A DNA stretch of 64,000 bases from Chryseobacterium fluminis (GCF_026314945.1 NZ_CP111121.1:1178001-1242000), one strand, 5' to 3'. Positions 45,457 to 55,423 are shown, counted from the stretch's first letter. Notes: generated by a model not told the origin, from the sequence alone. Program-made: numbers and translations.

Positions 45457-46005
45457 TTACTTTTTCCAATCTAAAGTAGCAAGCCCATCCTTTTTACGTA
45501 GCTGACCGTTATTTGCTTTACCATTGACTAAAAAACGATGATCATCAAAACGGCAATCATAAGTACCCAGATAGCCCATCATGCCATAATGTAAGTAAGC
45601 ATAATGATGAAAGTCAGAGACCTGAAAAAAATATTCATGTTCGCCGATAACCTGCATTACTATGGTATCTGTTTTTTTAAATGCTGCAAAAGGGATTTGA
45701 ATGCTTACAGACTCATAAATTGCTTCTGGATGTGGAGATGTTAAAGTATCTCGCACAGCCATGCCTTGCCGTATAAGTAAAAACCTTACCTTGTTGACCT
45801 CCAAACTATCAAAGCCGGTTAATGTTACATAGGGCTTGCCGGTTACAAACTCAGTCTGTTCACAGATTTCAGAATATTTGACGGCATCTATCTTGGCCTG
45901 TTGTCGCCTTTTAGCTGCATCATAATTATACCATATTATTATGCTTATAATGCCTAAGAGCAAAATTCCCAAGATGATCGAACATCCTTTTAAATATTTA
46001 TTCAT
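45457..46005 (-). CDS. Membrane-anchored protein of unknown function
   Basis: 182 aa from the ATG at 46005 (MNKYLKGCSIILGILLLGII). One N-terminal membrane helix (about 8-28) is followed by an extracytoplasmic domain of about 150 residues rich in beta-type segments (VTLTGFDSLEVNKVRFLLIR, EYFFQVSDFHHYAYLHYG). Not recognised. Bounded on both sides by the 17-base intergenic motif (45375 and 46136), like a single-gene cassette. Confidence 0.75.
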   Translation of the reverse strand: MNKYLKGCSIILGILLLGIISIIIWYNYDAAKRRQQAKIDAVKYSEICEQTEFVTGKPYVTLTGFDSLEVNKVRFLLIRQGMAVRDTLTSPHPEAIYESVSIQIPFAAFKKTDTIVMQVIGEHEYFFQVSDFHHYAYLHYGMMGYLGTYDCRFDDHRFLVNGKANNGQLRKKDGLATLDWKK

Positions 46006-46135
46006 TACCCTTGTTATAATATGATTTAGAAACAAATTCCAAATATTAAGTACCTGTTTAATTTAAAGCTACTAACAATTTTTCGGTTAAATTAAACATT
46101 CTTTGGATGAACAGAATACACATAAGTCCTATATT

Positions 46136-46152
46136 ATCGTTTTTTGAGATTT
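46136..46152 (-). repeat. Intergenic motif, copy 2
   Basis: ATCGTTTTTTGAGATTT on the plus strand, exact consensus. It separates the genes at 45457-46005 and 46187-46561. On the minus strand GTTAGC occurs about 15 bases before it. Confidence 0.7.
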
Positions 46153-46186
46153 ACGAAGCTGCTGCTAACGTTTTATTTATCACCAC

Positions 46187-46561
46187 TTATTGCAAATCCT
46201 TCCCAACAGTCTTCTCTCTTGCATTAATTATGATATAAGTTAAATAGGTTAATATAAAAATCATCAGAGGAATTTGAAATGCTAAATAGTCGAACATTTC
46301 AATTGGAACTTGTAGCAACCTGCTAATGATTGGTGATAACATAAGTATAAAACTTAAAATAGTAATATTAGTACTGGTTTTCCATTTAATTAGGTTTAAA
46401 ATGATTCCTACAAGTCCAAATATAGCAAACAATTGGTCAATATTTCCAAAGTCAAAGGCTGTAAATATTAACCATATAATAAATGGGATTCCACTCATCC
46501 ATCCTGCCAAAATGATTAATAAATAAGAAATGATCGAGATCCACTTAATAACATTTTTCAT
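46187..46561 (-). CDS. Small four-helix membrane protein
   Basis: 124 aa with four membrane segments (about 4-26, 30-55, 60-85 and 88-112), for example ISYLLIILAGWMSGIPFIIW and IPLMIFILTYLTYIII. No recognised domain. Flanked by motif copies at 46136 and 46603. Confidence 0.7.
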   Translation of the reverse strand: MKNVIKWISIISYLLIILAGWMSGIPFIIWLIFTAFDFGNIDQLFAIFGLVGIILNLIKWKTSTNITILSFILMLSPIISRLLQVPIEMFDYLAFQIPLMIFILTYLTYIIINAREKTVGKDLQ

Positions 46562-46602
46562 CCTTGATGTTCGTTAACTTTATACATATTATGGTGAAAA
46601 CA

Positions 46603-46618
46603 ATCGTTTTTGAGAATT
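46603..46618 (-). repeat. Intergenic motif, copy 3
   Basis: ATCGTTTTTGAGAATT on the plus strand, one T shorter than consensus. It lies 42 bases upstream of the start of the gene at 46187-46561. Beyond it, read on the minus strand, AAAAGCACG and GTTGGCTAATAACGGC occur. Confidence 0.6.
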
Positions 46619-46796
46619 ATTAAATTATTTGAAGCCGTTATTAGCCAACTTTTTCGTGCTTTTATCTATTATAAAAATACTTTCCTAAACTTATAGATTA
46701 CTGTTTTTGTATAGCAACAAAATCTATTAATACTTATAAATTGAATAACAATAATTTACATAATAATGCAAAATTTATATTGTTTTAAATATTAAC

Positions 46797-48182
46797 TTAT
46801 CTTTTTATAAATTTTTCTTTAAAAATTTTTTCATCAGATGTTAGTGCTTCAATAACATATACACCAGTATCGAGGGAGGATAAATTTATTTTATTATTAT
46901 TAATATTCTGTACATCTTTCACCAATATCCCATTAATATCATAAATTTTAATATTTTTTATTTCTTTTGAGAAGTTTAAATATTCCGATACGGGATTAGG
47001 AAATATCTTCAGATGTTGAAATGAAGTAATTGCAGTTTCTGTACCTAGTAAAGAACATGGGCCTTTAATCATAGTTGGTATGAAATTATTTGAAAAGGTG
47101 CCGTTACCTAATTGTCCTCTATTATTATATCCCCATGTCCAAATAGAATTATCTTGTTTTCTTGCAATGCAATGACTTCCTCCACATTCAATATCTTGCC
47201 ATTCATATGAATTTCCGACTCGTGTCGGTACAAGTTTCTGCTGCATTGTACCATCCCCAAGTCTACCTTCATTTCGACCCCATGCCCATAAACTTCCGTC
47301 ATTTTTGATAGCAAAACTGCTTTCATTCGAAGTTCTTGCTTGTCTCCAATCATTATCAGTTCCGATTTGGGTAGGAATAATTTTATCTACTGTAGTACCA
47401 TCTCCTACCTGTCCATAACTATTACCTCCCCATCCCCATAAAGTTCCATCTGTTTTTAATGCTAGAGTATGACTAGATGATGAAATGTCTTTCCAAGTAT
47501 TTCCTGTTCCTATTTGAACAGGTAGGCTTGTACTGATAGTAGTTCCATTTCCCAAAGTTCCACCACCATTTGCACCCCAAGACCAAAGAGTTCCATCAGT
47601 TTTAATTGCTACTGTATGATATAAGCTTCCTGAAATATGTTGCCAATTTGTATCAGCTCCTACCTGAGTCGGCACTAATACATTAAATGGACTACTGCCT
47701 ACACCAACTTGACCATCTGAATTATATCCCCACCCCCAAAGTGTTCCGTCTGATTTAATTGCAAAAGAAGTTTCAAACCCCTTAAATATCTTGTCATAAG
47801 GTACTGTGTTTACTTGAGTTGGAACATAAATATAATTTGTAATACCACTGGAGCCATTGCCAAAAATTCCGTTAGAACCACTCCCCCATGCCCACAATGT
47901 TCCGTCATTTTTTTGAGCCATGGTGGTACGATAGTATGAAATTACATTCTTCCAATCGTTTGAAGTTGTAAGCTGGAAAGGAGTATTTCTATCCTGAAAA
48001 TTAGAAACTCCAAGACCTAATTGACCCGAATTATTACTTCCCCATTCCCAAATTGTCCCATCTTCACTTAGAGCAATGTTAGTATCCCAAACTGTCGAAA
48101 CTTTTTTAAAACATTGTGCATCTATAAAAGTATTATGTAATAAAAAGATGCTAGTACATAAAATCGTAAATTTATTTCTCAT
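46797..48182 (-). CDS. Secreted RCC1-repeat protein with type IX sorting domain
   Basis: 461 aa. Signal peptide (FTILCTSIFLLHNTFIDAQC), then seven RCC1-type blades of about 50 residues, each with a W-x-WG-x-N and GQLGxGT pattern (for example WEWGSNNSGQLGLG and WGGNSYGQVGDGT). The C-terminal 75 residues are a type A T9SS sorting domain (LKIFPNPVSEYLNFSKEI ... GVYVIEALTSDEKIFKEKFIKR). The protein is thus carried across the outer membrane and cleaved or anchored by the PorU machinery. It probably forms a seven-bladed propeller used for binding; partner unknown. Flanked by motif copies at 46603 and 48425. Confidence 0.93.
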   Translation of the reverse strand: MRNKFTILCTSIFLLHNTFIDAQCFKKVSTVWDTNIALSEDGTIWEWGSNNSGQLGLGVSNFQDRNTPFQLTTSNDWKNVISYYRTTMAQKNDGTLWAWGSGSNGIFGNGSSGITNYIYVPTQVNTVPYDKIFKGFETSFAIKSDGTLWGWGYNSDGQVGVGSSPFNVLVPTQVGADTNWQHISGSLYHTVAIKTDGTLWSWGANGGGTLGNGTTISTSLPVQIGTGNTWKDISSSSHTLALKTDGTLWGWGGNSYGQVGDGTTVDKIIPTQIGTDNDWRQARTSNESSFAIKNDGSLWAWGRNEGRLGDGTMQQKLVPTRVGNSYEWQDIECGGSHCIARKQDNSIWTWGYNNRGQLGNGTFSNNFIPTMIKGPCSLLGTETAITSFQHLKIFPNPVSEYLNFSKEIKNIKIYDINGILVKDVQNINNNKINLSSLDTGVYVIEALTSDEKIFKEKFIKR

Positions 48183-48799
48183 TTTCTAATTATATTAATT
48201 GCATAGATATTAAACAAATGCAATACTACAATATTTATATTAATAGAATTTACATTCTACTTTAATAATAAAGCTATATTTTTATTTTACATGCTAATTT
48301 GTTAACATCAACCGATATATTTCGACTAACGATGAAATACTCTGATGTTTAGGATTGGTGCATGGCAATTTATTTATATAATCTGGATTTGGGACTTCTA
48401 AAATTCTTAACTACTTGTTTATTGATCGTTTTTTGAGATTATTTATATCTATTATTAACGTTTCCAAGTTTGGTAATTGCAGCCATTCGAAGCGGAATTG
48501 CTCAACTAAATACAGGTCTCTCCAATCATAAATTTTATATTTCAGGTCATCTGATATAAATATCTACTGCAGAAAAACAGTTGATCATATGTTGTATACA
48601 CCTAACTTCAAGTCATACAGTTATATCGTTATTTAAGCTTTTTTTTAATGATAAATCCACTTAAGCTTTTCATCACTTTATTTAGATTATTACAGTGAAA
48701 AGTCTTTCATTTCAAAAAATTTCCTGAAATTTGCAGCCTGTACGTTAAAAAATAATGAATAGAATTTAAATCAAACATACATTAAACTTAAGGTAAGTT
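48183..48799. other. Intergenic region with a motif copy
   Basis: 617 AT-rich bases before the riboswitch. Besides the motif at 48425-48440 there is no convincing gene or hairpin. Confidence 0.6.
48425..48440 (-). repeat. Intergenic motif, copy 4
   Basis: ATCGTTTTTTGAGATT on the plus strand, 243 bases upstream of the RCC1 gene. On the minus strand AACGTTAATAATAG precedes it by about 8 bases. Confidence 0.7.
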
Positions 48800-48920
48800 T
48801 TCTTCGGGGCAGGGTGAGATTCCCTACCGGCGGTTACAGTCCGCGACTCCTTTCTTTTTGAAGGGACTGATTTGGTGAAATTCCAATACCGACAGTTACA
48901 GTCTGTATGGGAGAAGAAAA
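48800..48920 (+). promoter_or_regulatory. FMN riboswitch (RFN element)
   Basis: Contains the conserved RFN core: GGGGCAGGGTGAGATTCCC, CCGGCGGTTACAGTCCGCGA, a variable arm (CTCCTTTCTTTTTGAAGGGA), GGTGAAATTCCAATACCGAC and AGTCTGTATGGGAGAAGA closing the basal stem. It lies about 97 bases before ribB. FMN binding is known to stop expression of riboflavin genes at transcription or translation; the expression platform here was not resolved. Confidence 0.96.
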
Positions 48921-49016
48921 TGAAACACTCAGTGAGGCTATTTCGATAGACTCATTACTGTGTTGTATTTCATTTCCATGACCGAAGTGTATTTTAACTT
49001 TTTAAAGTAAAACAAC

Positions 49017-49667
49017 ATGGAAAAATTATTAGAAAAATTCGGAACAACTCCGAAAGAGCGTGTAGAAAAAGCACTTCTTACACTACAACAGGGAAAAGGA
49101 ATTCTTTTGGTAGACGATGAAAACCGTGAAAACGAAGGCGATATCATCTTTCCCGCCTCTACTATCACAGAAAAAGATATGGCACTTCTAATCCGCGAAT
49201 GCAGCGGAATTGTCTGCCTTTGCATTTCTGAAAAGAAAAGTAAGCATCTCAATCTGCGCCCGATGGTAGAAACCAACAATTCTAAAAATCAGACTGCATT
49301 TACAATTTCCATCGAAGCCAAAGAAGGTGTGGAATCAGGGGTTTCTGCTAAAGACCGGGTGACTACAATCCAAGCAGCCATTGCAGAAAATGCGTTAGCG
49401 GAGCATATTGCAAGTCCTGGACACGTTTTCCCCTTAATTGCTAAAAATGATGGCGTTTTTGAAAGACGTGGCCATACAGAAGGCAGTGTGGATTTAGTAA
49501 AGCTGGCTAATCTCGGGGATGATTCCGTACTTTGTGAACTCACTAACGAAGACGGAAGCATGGCAAGGCTTCCAGAAATTGCATTTTTTGCTGAAAAAAA
49601 CGGAATGACTGTCGTTACAATTGAAGATATCTATAGCTACAGAAAGATGATGATGAGCCAAAATTAG
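49017..49667 (+). CDS. ribB: 3,4-dihydroxy-2-butanone 4-phosphate synthase
   Basis: 216 aa, the length of monofunctional RibB (no GTP cyclohydrolase II domain). It converts ribulose 5-phosphate to the four-carbon precursor of riboflavin. Active-site loop [12 protein letters not shown] near residue 38-49, CSGIVCL near 60, and the substrate segment [28 protein letters not shown] with the catalytic His and Glu. Start ATG at 49017. Controlled by the FMN riboswitch upstream and closed by a strong terminator, so a single-gene unit probably boosting flavin supply. Confidence 0.97.
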   Translation: MEKLLEKFGTTPKERVEKALLTLQQGKGILLVDDENRENEGDIIFPASTITEKDMALLIRECSGIVCLCISEKKSKHLNLRPMVETNNSKNQTAFTISIEAKEGVESGVSAKDRVTTIQAAIAENALAEHIASPGHVFPLIAKNDGVFERRGHTEGSVDLVKLANLGDDSVLCELTNEDGSMARLPEIAFFAEKNGMTVVTIEDIYSYRKMMMSQN

Positions 49668-49693
49668 TAAATAGAGATTTTAACGTACAGAGC

Positions 49694-49718
49694 ACCGTTC
49701 TTGAAGAACGGTTTTTTT
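49694..49718 (+). terminator. Terminator of ribB
   Basis: ACCGTTCTT-G-AAGAACGGT followed by seven T, 26 bases after the ribB stop. Confidence 0.92.
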
Positions 49719-49932
49719 ATATAATTTATTTAAAAATTAGCAGGCCTAATTGAAACTTTTTTAGTTATTTGAATTGTATAATAAATTTTTTACTGTCTTT
49801 AATCGATGTGTTCCAATGTGCAACATACTACTTTCATAAAATTGCAGGCAAGTATTCATCATTTTTTTAAATCAGGCTTTCTCCTATTCTTCAATATATT
49901 CTATACTATTCTTCTTTAGCCTCACATCTTAT

Positions 49933-49948
49933 TTTGTCCACTTCAGCA
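49933..49948 (+). promoter_or_regulatory. Shared upstream element TTTGTCCACTTCAGCA, first copy
   Basis: Located 58 bases before the start of the outer-membrane protein gene at 50007. It is nearly identical to TTTGTCCACTTCAACA at 52922-52937, which is 57 bases before the TolC gene. A likely site for the LytTR regulator encoded between them. Confidence 0.6.
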
Positions 49949-50006
49949 AAAATTTAAAGCATAATTAATTAGATGCAGGATACTTTTGCCTTACTAAAAA
50001 AAAAAT

Positions 50007-51011
50007 ATGTCAAAATCAGCTGTACTTAAAATTTTAATACTTTCTTTTCCTATACTATTTCCTGAATTTTATATGGGTCAGGAAAAAGACAGCATAAATT
50101 CAGATACTCCAACAGTATCCCAAAAGGTCGAAGAAGCGGTTAGCAATAAGTTTCCAATGGCAAGGCTGATCAATGTGGAGTATACACAGTCTATGCCTTA
50201 CAATTTTTCTTCTAAGTACTTGCAGGGTATTCTTCCTGAAGGTAAAGTAAATAATCTTTCAAGCGTTAAGATTTCATCCAATATAAATATCATACGGAAG
50301 AAAGACTGGTCTATGGGTGCAACATTGAATTATAATTATTTATCAGCAACGGTGGATGCGATCAACCCTTTTGACGTCAAACAAATTATAGATCAAGCAG
50401 AAGATTTTCATTATCATGCCACCTCGCTCAATGCTTCGTACTACTCAAAATTATTTAATAAAACTATGATTTATTCAGGAGTGGCAACCGTGGATGGAAG
50501 CAACAAAAATTTTGAAAGAGTAAGGGGGGTGGTCACGGCAACGATGGTATTGAAAGCAACTGCTGACACCAAAATGACCATTGGAATGGTGGGGCTTATA
50601 GACCCCAATGCAATTGTTCCGGCTTTTCTTTCATTTTCTTATGAGCATCATTTCAGCAACGGTATTGTAATCGATGCAATACTTCCAAAGTGGATGTACG
50701 TAAGAAAAAACATTTCTCATCTTGGAAGATTGTCTGTTGGGACGGAATTAGGAGGTACAATGTTTTATCTTTATAATAATGATCGAGCATACACTTTTTC
50801 GCAGTTGGATCTGAATTCAGGATTATTATATGAACACCGCTTAGGAAATTCATTTATTGCTTCATTAAAAACAGGAGTCAGGCTATCGCCATCTTCCAGA
50901 GTAATGGACAAGCAGGCATCTTTTAAAGATTATGTTTTAGATTCAAAGCCGGACCCTTCTTTCTACTTCAATGTAGGGATTTCATTTAATCCGTTTAAAG
51001 CGAAAAGATAG
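50007..51011 (+). CDS. Outer-membrane beta-barrel protein (DUF6268-like)
   Basis: 334 aa with a signal peptide (VLKILILSFPILFPEFYMGQ) and many alternating amphipathic strands ending in FYFNVGISFNPF, an aromatic C-terminal strand as in barrel proteins. The DUF6268-type pattern DWSMGATLNYNYLSATVD fits. Function unknown. It precedes a LytS-type kinase, a LytTR regulator and an efflux operon, and shares an upstream element with the TolC gene, so it is probably coregulated with efflux. Confidence 0.8.
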   Translation: MSKSAVLKILILSFPILFPEFYMGQEKDSINSDTPTVSQKVEEAVSNKFPMARLINVEYTQSMPYNFSSKYLQGILPEGKVNNLSSVKISSNINIIRKKDWSMGATLNYNYLSATVDAINPFDVKQIIDQAEDFHYHATSLNASYYSKLFNKTMIYSGVATVDGSNKNFERVRGVVTATMVLKATADTKMTIGMVGLIDPNAIVPAFLSFSYEHHFSNGIVIDAILPKWMYVRKNISHLGRLSVGTELGGTMFYLYNNDRAYTFSQLDLNSGLLYEHRLGNSFIASLKTGVRLSPSSRVMDKQASFKDYVLDSKPDPSFYFNVGISFNPFKAKR

Positions 51012-51070
51012 CATTATTAAATTTTCATAGATTTGTAACCTTCAGCCTATGTACTTAATAACTGACCCAC

Positions 51071-52117
51071 ATGAGCAATAACTTTGGCAAAAATGTTTTA
51101 AGAAGCAGCTTAAAGGAGATTTACATTAGTAATATAATCGTAAGCAGCATTGTCTGCGTACTCATATTTTCCTTTCTTTCCCTGATTTCGGATGCTACAT
51201 TAGGAATCACATTGCTGTCTTCTTTTATGACATTTTTATATATGTTAGTATGCAGCTATCTTCTCCACCGGATTCTACGTACATCTGCAAAATATTTTAC
51301 AGATGATATTTTGAAATTCAGACTTTTCAGATACACTTTAAGTTATTTTTCCGGCTTTGCTTTGTTTCTTTTGATTTATATAGGTACAAGCCCGTTCACA
51401 GAATTCAGACTACAATTATTATATCAAAAAGAGACCCTTCCCGTTTTCATTATTGAGAGCATTGTATTTACGACATTAATTATGATTTTTCATAATTTTG
51501 TTATTGTACAGTTGGAAAGAAATAATACAAAACTTGAAAATGCCAACTTAAAAGTTAAAAGTGCCGAAGCTGTAAATCTCTTGCTTAAGCAGCAGATTCA
51601 GCCTCATTTTTTATTCAACTCCCTCAATACAATGAAGGTCCTTTATAAAGAGGACCATCAGTTAGGAGAAAAATATCTTTTACTGCTTTCAGATTTTCTT
51701 CGGTCTACCATCGCTGAATCTCCGAACATCACAGCAACGCTACAGGAAGAACTCGCTGTTTTTGAGAATTACCTGCAGATGCAAAAAATGCGCTTCGGAG
51801 AAGCATTACAATGGAATATTAATATTGACGATGAGTCTTATCTCTTAAAAAGCTTACCCTCCTTCTCTTTACAGCCGTTAGCAGAAAATGCAATAAAACA
51901 TAATCATTTTTCCGTAAAACAACCGCTTATTATATCAGTAAACCAGCTGGATGAGCAGCTGATTATTTCAAATCCTATCCATAAGAAAAAATATTCGGAC
52001 CACTCCATAGGAAGCGGTCTTATTAATATTTCAGAACGCTACCAAATTCTCTCTGGCATTCCATTGCAGATTGAGGACAAGAATGACTACTTTGTTATAA
52101 GCTTTAAATTAAATTGA
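51071..52117 (+). CDS. LytS/YpdA-type sensor histidine kinase
   Basis: 348 aa. Four membrane helices in the first 155 residues without a large sensor domain, a short coiled coil, then a His_kinase domain with the phospho-acceptor in QQIQPHFLFNSLNTMK (His near 178). The ATP-binding region has LQPLAENAIKHN and GSGLINISERYQIL. It senses a membrane or small-molecule signal and phosphorylates the LytTR regulator encoded five bases downstream. Confidence 0.93.
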   Translation: MSNNFGKNVLRSSLKEIYISNIIVSSIVCVLIFSFLSLISDATLGITLLSSFMTFLYMLVCSYLLHRILRTSAKYFTDDILKFRLFRYTLSYFSGFALFLLIYIGTSPFTEFRLQLLYQKETLPVFIIESIVFTTLIMIFHNFVIVQLERNNTKLENANLKVKSAEAVNLLLKQQIQPHFLFNSLNTMKVLYKEDHQLGEKYLLLLSDFLRSTIAESPNITATLQEELAVFENYLQMQKMRFGEALQWNINIDDESYLLKSLPSFSLQPLAENAIKHNHFSVKQPLIISVNQLDEQLIISNPIHKKKYSDHSIGSGLINISERYQILSGIPLQIEDKNDYFVISFKLN

Positions 52118-52121
52118 TCCG

Positions 52122-52883
52122 ATGAAAATTGTAATCATAGAGGATGAACTGCTAATTGCCAATGATCTAAGCCAAACGTTGAGAGAGATTCATCCGGAAA
52201 TTGAAATCCAGGCATTATTACCCTCTGTAGAACTTGCAGTACAATTCTTTCAGACTTTTCCTACTGTGGATCTTATATTCAGTGATATAGAATTAGAAGA
52301 TGGTTTTAGCTTTGAGATATTTAAAAGCGTTAAAATTAATACACCTGTAATATTTTGTACCGCCTATGATGCGTATGCCTTAGAAGCATTTAAAGCGAAC
52401 GGTGTTGAATATATCCTAAAGCCGTTCAGTAAAACTTTGTTAGAAAAATCATTAAAGAAATTTGAATCATTAAGACATTCTTTAAATGAAAGCTTGTCAA
52501 GACAATATAAAGCGACTACCGAAGCTTTAGAAGCTTACCAAAAGAAGACAGTAAGCACACTAATGGTTAGATATCGAAATCAATTGATCCCGATCTCTTT
52601 CAGTAAAATATTTTTAATTTATATTGAAAATGACCTGACGTACATCTACACCACCCAACATCAGAAATATGTCGTACCCAATACGCTGGATGAGATGGAA
52701 AGTAAGGCAGGAGAAAGCTTTTTCAGGGTGAACAGACAGTTTTTGGTCAACAGAAATTCGGTCAGGGAAACTCACCATGCGCTGTACAGAAAACTCAGTA
52801 TTGTCTTTACCTTTGATTTTAACCGGGAAGTCCTGGTAAGCAAAGAAAAAACCAGTAAGTTTATCAGCTGGTTAAGTCAGTAA
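52122..52883 (+). CDS. LytTR family response regulator
   Basis: 253 aa. Receiver domain (about 1-120) with acidic pair IIEDE, phospho-acceptor Asp in DLIFSDIELEDG, and Lys in YILKPFSK. The C-terminal LytTR DNA-binding domain (about 150-250) has YRNQLIPISFSKIFLIYIEN and FRVNRQFLVNRNSV. Four bases separate it from the kinase. It probably activates the efflux genes through the TTTGTCCACTTCARCA element. Confidence 0.94.
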   Translation: MKIVIIEDELLIANDLSQTLREIHPEIEIQALLPSVELAVQFFQTFPTVDLIFSDIELEDGFSFEIFKSVKINTPVIFCTAYDAYALEAFKANGVEYILKPFSKTLLEKSLKKFESLRHSLNESLSRQYKATTEALEAYQKKTVSTLMVRYRNQLIPISFSKIFLIYIENDLTYIYTTQHQKYVVPNTLDEMESKAGESFFRVNRQFLVNRNSVRETHHALYRKLSIVFTFDFNREVLVSKEKTSKFISWLSQ

Positions 52884-52921
52884 TTTGCGGCTGCAATACC
52901 ATTTTGTAATTGAATGGCTAA

Positions 52922-52937
52922 TTTGTCCACTTCAACA
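52922..52937 (+). promoter_or_regulatory. Shared upstream element TTTGTCCACTTCAACA, second copy
   Basis: 57 bases before the TolC start; 15 of 16 positions match the copy at 49933. A weaker relative, TTTGTAACCTTCAGCC, is at 51033-51048 before the kinase gene. Confidence 0.6.
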
Positions 52938-52994
52938 TTTTATTCTATTTAATCAGCTTTCTCATCAAGTAATTTTGAACATTCATTCAAGATT

Positions 52995-54329
52995 ATGAGA
53001 ATATATATTTCAGGGATAATTTTAGTTTTGTCTCTAAATACTTTACAAGCCCAACAATCATTTGACTTAAAAGACTGCATACAATACGGTCTGGAAAACC
53101 ACAAAAGTGTGGTGATTAAAAATAATGAAACCGGCATTGCGGAAGCCGAACGTAAGGAAGTACGTGCCGGATATCTTCCTTCAATATCACTTAATGCGGG
53201 AATTGACGACAATCTGCAAGTGCAGGAACAAATATTGCCTGCCGGTCTTTTTGGTGACACAGATGTCCGGGTTGCTTTTACAAAGCAGTATACGACAACC
53301 GCAACAGTACAATTGGAACAGAAGCTTTACGACCAGTCACTCCTTATCTCATTAAAGGCAGGAAAATACAATATCAGGAGGGCAGGGAAAAATGCTGTCT
53401 TAAATGAAGAGGAAGTCATTTTCAATATTGCCTCTTCCTATTATCAGACCCTTGTTTACCGTCAGCAATTGAGCTTTTTAAATGATAACAGGGAAATTTA
53501 TACCGAACAGCAAAGGATTGCACAGCTTCAGGTAGATAAGGGAGTTTTGGCCGAAGTTGAACTGTATAAGATCAAAGTAACTTACAGCAATAACCAATCA
53601 CAGATACGGCTTTGCGAAAAAAACATTACCAACAGCATCAATGGACTGAAAAATGCCATGGGATTTCCTATCAGTGAAGAATTATCTGTTGAAAATGAAC
53701 CTATATCGTATTCGCTTGATGGCGTAAACCCAAATGAAGGAATTCCTTTTGAAGTTAAAAACAGGACTGACTATCAGATCGCCGAAATAGATTCACAACT
53801 TGAAGAACTGGAATATAAAAAGATAAGAGCGGGATATCTTCCTATACTTTCTGTATATGGCAAATATGGTGGCACCGGGTTCGGAGATCAGCTAGGACAG
53901 TCATTTAGTACTATTTCTGATTTTTCGTCCATCGGTGTAAAGTTGAGTATGCCTGTATTTGACGGCTTCAGCCGAAGATCACAGATGCAGCAGGCAAAAC
54001 TGAAACATATCAATTCCTTGGAAACATTAAAATTAGACGAATCAACGTTCAGAATGGAATATGAAAATGCAAAAGTGAAGCTCGAACAAGCCCTCACTAG
54101 TATCGAAGCAGAATCAAAAAATCTTGAACTGGCAAGACAAGTTCTTAATATTTCTAATCTGCAGTACACCAAAGGAATTATAGATATGAATGAATGGCTT
54201 ACTTCCCAGACCTCTCTGAAAGAGTCACAAAATAACTATCTCAACTCTATTGTAGATCAATATGTAGCAAAGATCGAATTGGAAAAAGCAAGAGGAACCA
54301 TCAAAAACTTTTATCAAAATCTTAAATAA
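52995..54329 (+). CDS. TolC family outer-membrane efflux protein
   Basis: 444 aa with a signal peptide (YISGIILVLSLNTLQAQQ). Two repeats of the long helical hairpin plus beta strands are visible, with FDLKDCIQYGLENHKSVVIK at the start and YDQSLLISLKAGKYNIRRAG inside. The C-terminal half repeats the pattern (LSMPVFDGFSRRSQMQQAKL). Forms the trimeric outer-membrane channel for the MFP and RND proteins encoded next. Confidence 0.94.
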   Translation: MRIYISGIILVLSLNTLQAQQSFDLKDCIQYGLENHKSVVIKNNETGIAEAERKEVRAGYLPSISLNAGIDDNLQVQEQILPAGLFGDTDVRVAFTKQYTTTATVQLEQKLYDQSLLISLKAGKYNIRRAGKNAVLNEEEVIFNIASSYYQTLVYRQQLSFLNDNREIYTEQQRIAQLQVDKGVLAEVELYKIKVTYSNNQSQIRLCEKNITNSINGLKNAMGFPISEELSVENEPISYSLDGVNPNEGIPFEVKNRTDYQIAEIDSQLEELEYKKIRAGYLPILSVYGKYGGTGFGDQLGQSFSTISDFSSIGVKLSMPVFDGFSRRSQMQQAKLKHINSLETLKLDESTFRMEYENAKVKLEQALTSIEAESKNLELARQVLNISNLQYTKGIIDMNEWLTSQTSLKESQNNYLNSIVDQYVAKIELEKARGTIKNFYQNLK

Positions 54330-54352
54330 TTGTGATCAGAATAACTAAACAA

Positions 54353-55423
54353 ATGAAACGACTCCCTATTATAATAGCAGCAGTACTTACTATTGGTTTT
54401 ATTACTTATAAATTGTATTTAAATAAACAGGAAATCAATAACAGTACGGCATCAAAAGAAACAGTTGATCTGCGCATCCCTGTAACTGTTTCAAAGGTGC
54501 TACAATACACACCATCTTCGGCTTTAAAAAAAACAGGAAATATTGCTCCGTTTAAGCAAGCCACAGTCTTCACTTCTACTGCGGGTAACGTTCAGAGGAT
54601 TAATTTTGAATTGGGAACTAAAGTGTCAGCAGGCCAGCTGATGGCAGTTACAGATCCGCAGAAGATTAATATTGATCTTCAAAATGCTATTTCCAAGGAA
54701 AAAAAGCTTCAAAATGAACTCAACACCTATATCGAACTTTTGCAGGGAAAAGCGACAACGCAGGAAAAAGTAAACCAAATCCGTCTCGATTACACTGATG
54801 CCAAAAACCAATCGGCATTATTAAGAAGACAAATCAGCGACACCCGAATTCTGGCACCCATTACAGGCATTATAACCGAAAAAACAGTAGAAAATGGAGT
54901 ATATGTGAATGGAGGAACAGAAATTGCCAAGATCGTAAATCTTAACAAGGTCAAAGTTCAGGTTTATTTGACGGACTCTGAGGTATATCAGGTGAAAATG
55001 AATGACCATACGAAAATTACAAATGAAGTTTTTCCTGACCGCATTTTTGATGGTAAAATAACGTTCATCAGCCCTCAAGGCGATGCAACCCACAGCTATC
55101 TTGTAGAAATGACCGTGGATAATCCGGACAATAATCTCCTAAAATCCGGATCGTTTGTCTATGTCGATTTCATCGCTCACGATATCGCAACATCTCTGGT
55201 TATTAATAGAGAAGCTTTATTGCAAAATTCAGAAAATCCTGCCGTTTATGTTGTTCAAAACAATAAGGCAATCCGCAGAAGCATTCGTACAGGAATGGAT
55301 TTTGGAGATCAGGTGGAAGTTCTTTCAGGTCTTTCCAGTGGTGAAATTATCGTGGTCTCAGGGCAGATCAACCTTAAAGATCAATCAAAAATAAAAGTGA
55401 CAAACAATAAAAAATTCAAATGA
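54353..55423 (+). CDS. RND efflux periplasmic adaptor (MFP)
   Basis: 356 aa from the ATG at 54353 (MKRLPIIIAAVLTIGFITYK, an N-terminal anchor); a GTG at 54332 is the alternative. Lipoyl half-motifs flank a short hairpin: ASTAGN-type segment TSTAGNVQRINFELGTKVSAGQLM and ISDTRILAPITGIITEKTVENG. A beta-barrel and a membrane-proximal domain follow (LVINREALLQNSENPAVYVV). Bridges RND pump and TolC. Its stop overlaps the RND start in ATGA. Confidence 0.93.
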   Translation: MKRLPIIIAAVLTIGFITYKLYLNKQEINNSTASKETVDLRIPVTVSKVLQYTPSSALKKTGNIAPFKQATVFTSTAGNVQRINFELGTKVSAGQLMAVTDPQKINIDLQNAISKEKKLQNELNTYIELLQGKATTQEKVNQIRLDYTDAKNQSALLRRQISDTRILAPITGIITEKTVENGVYVNGGTEIAKIVNLNKVKVQVYLTDSEVYQVKMNDHTKITNEVFPDRIFDGKITFISPQGDATHSYLVEMTVDNPDNNLLKSGSFVYVDFIAHDIATSLVINREALLQNSENPAVYVVQNNKAIRRSIRTGMDFGDQVEVLSGLSSGEIIVVSGQINLKDQSKIKVTNNKKFK

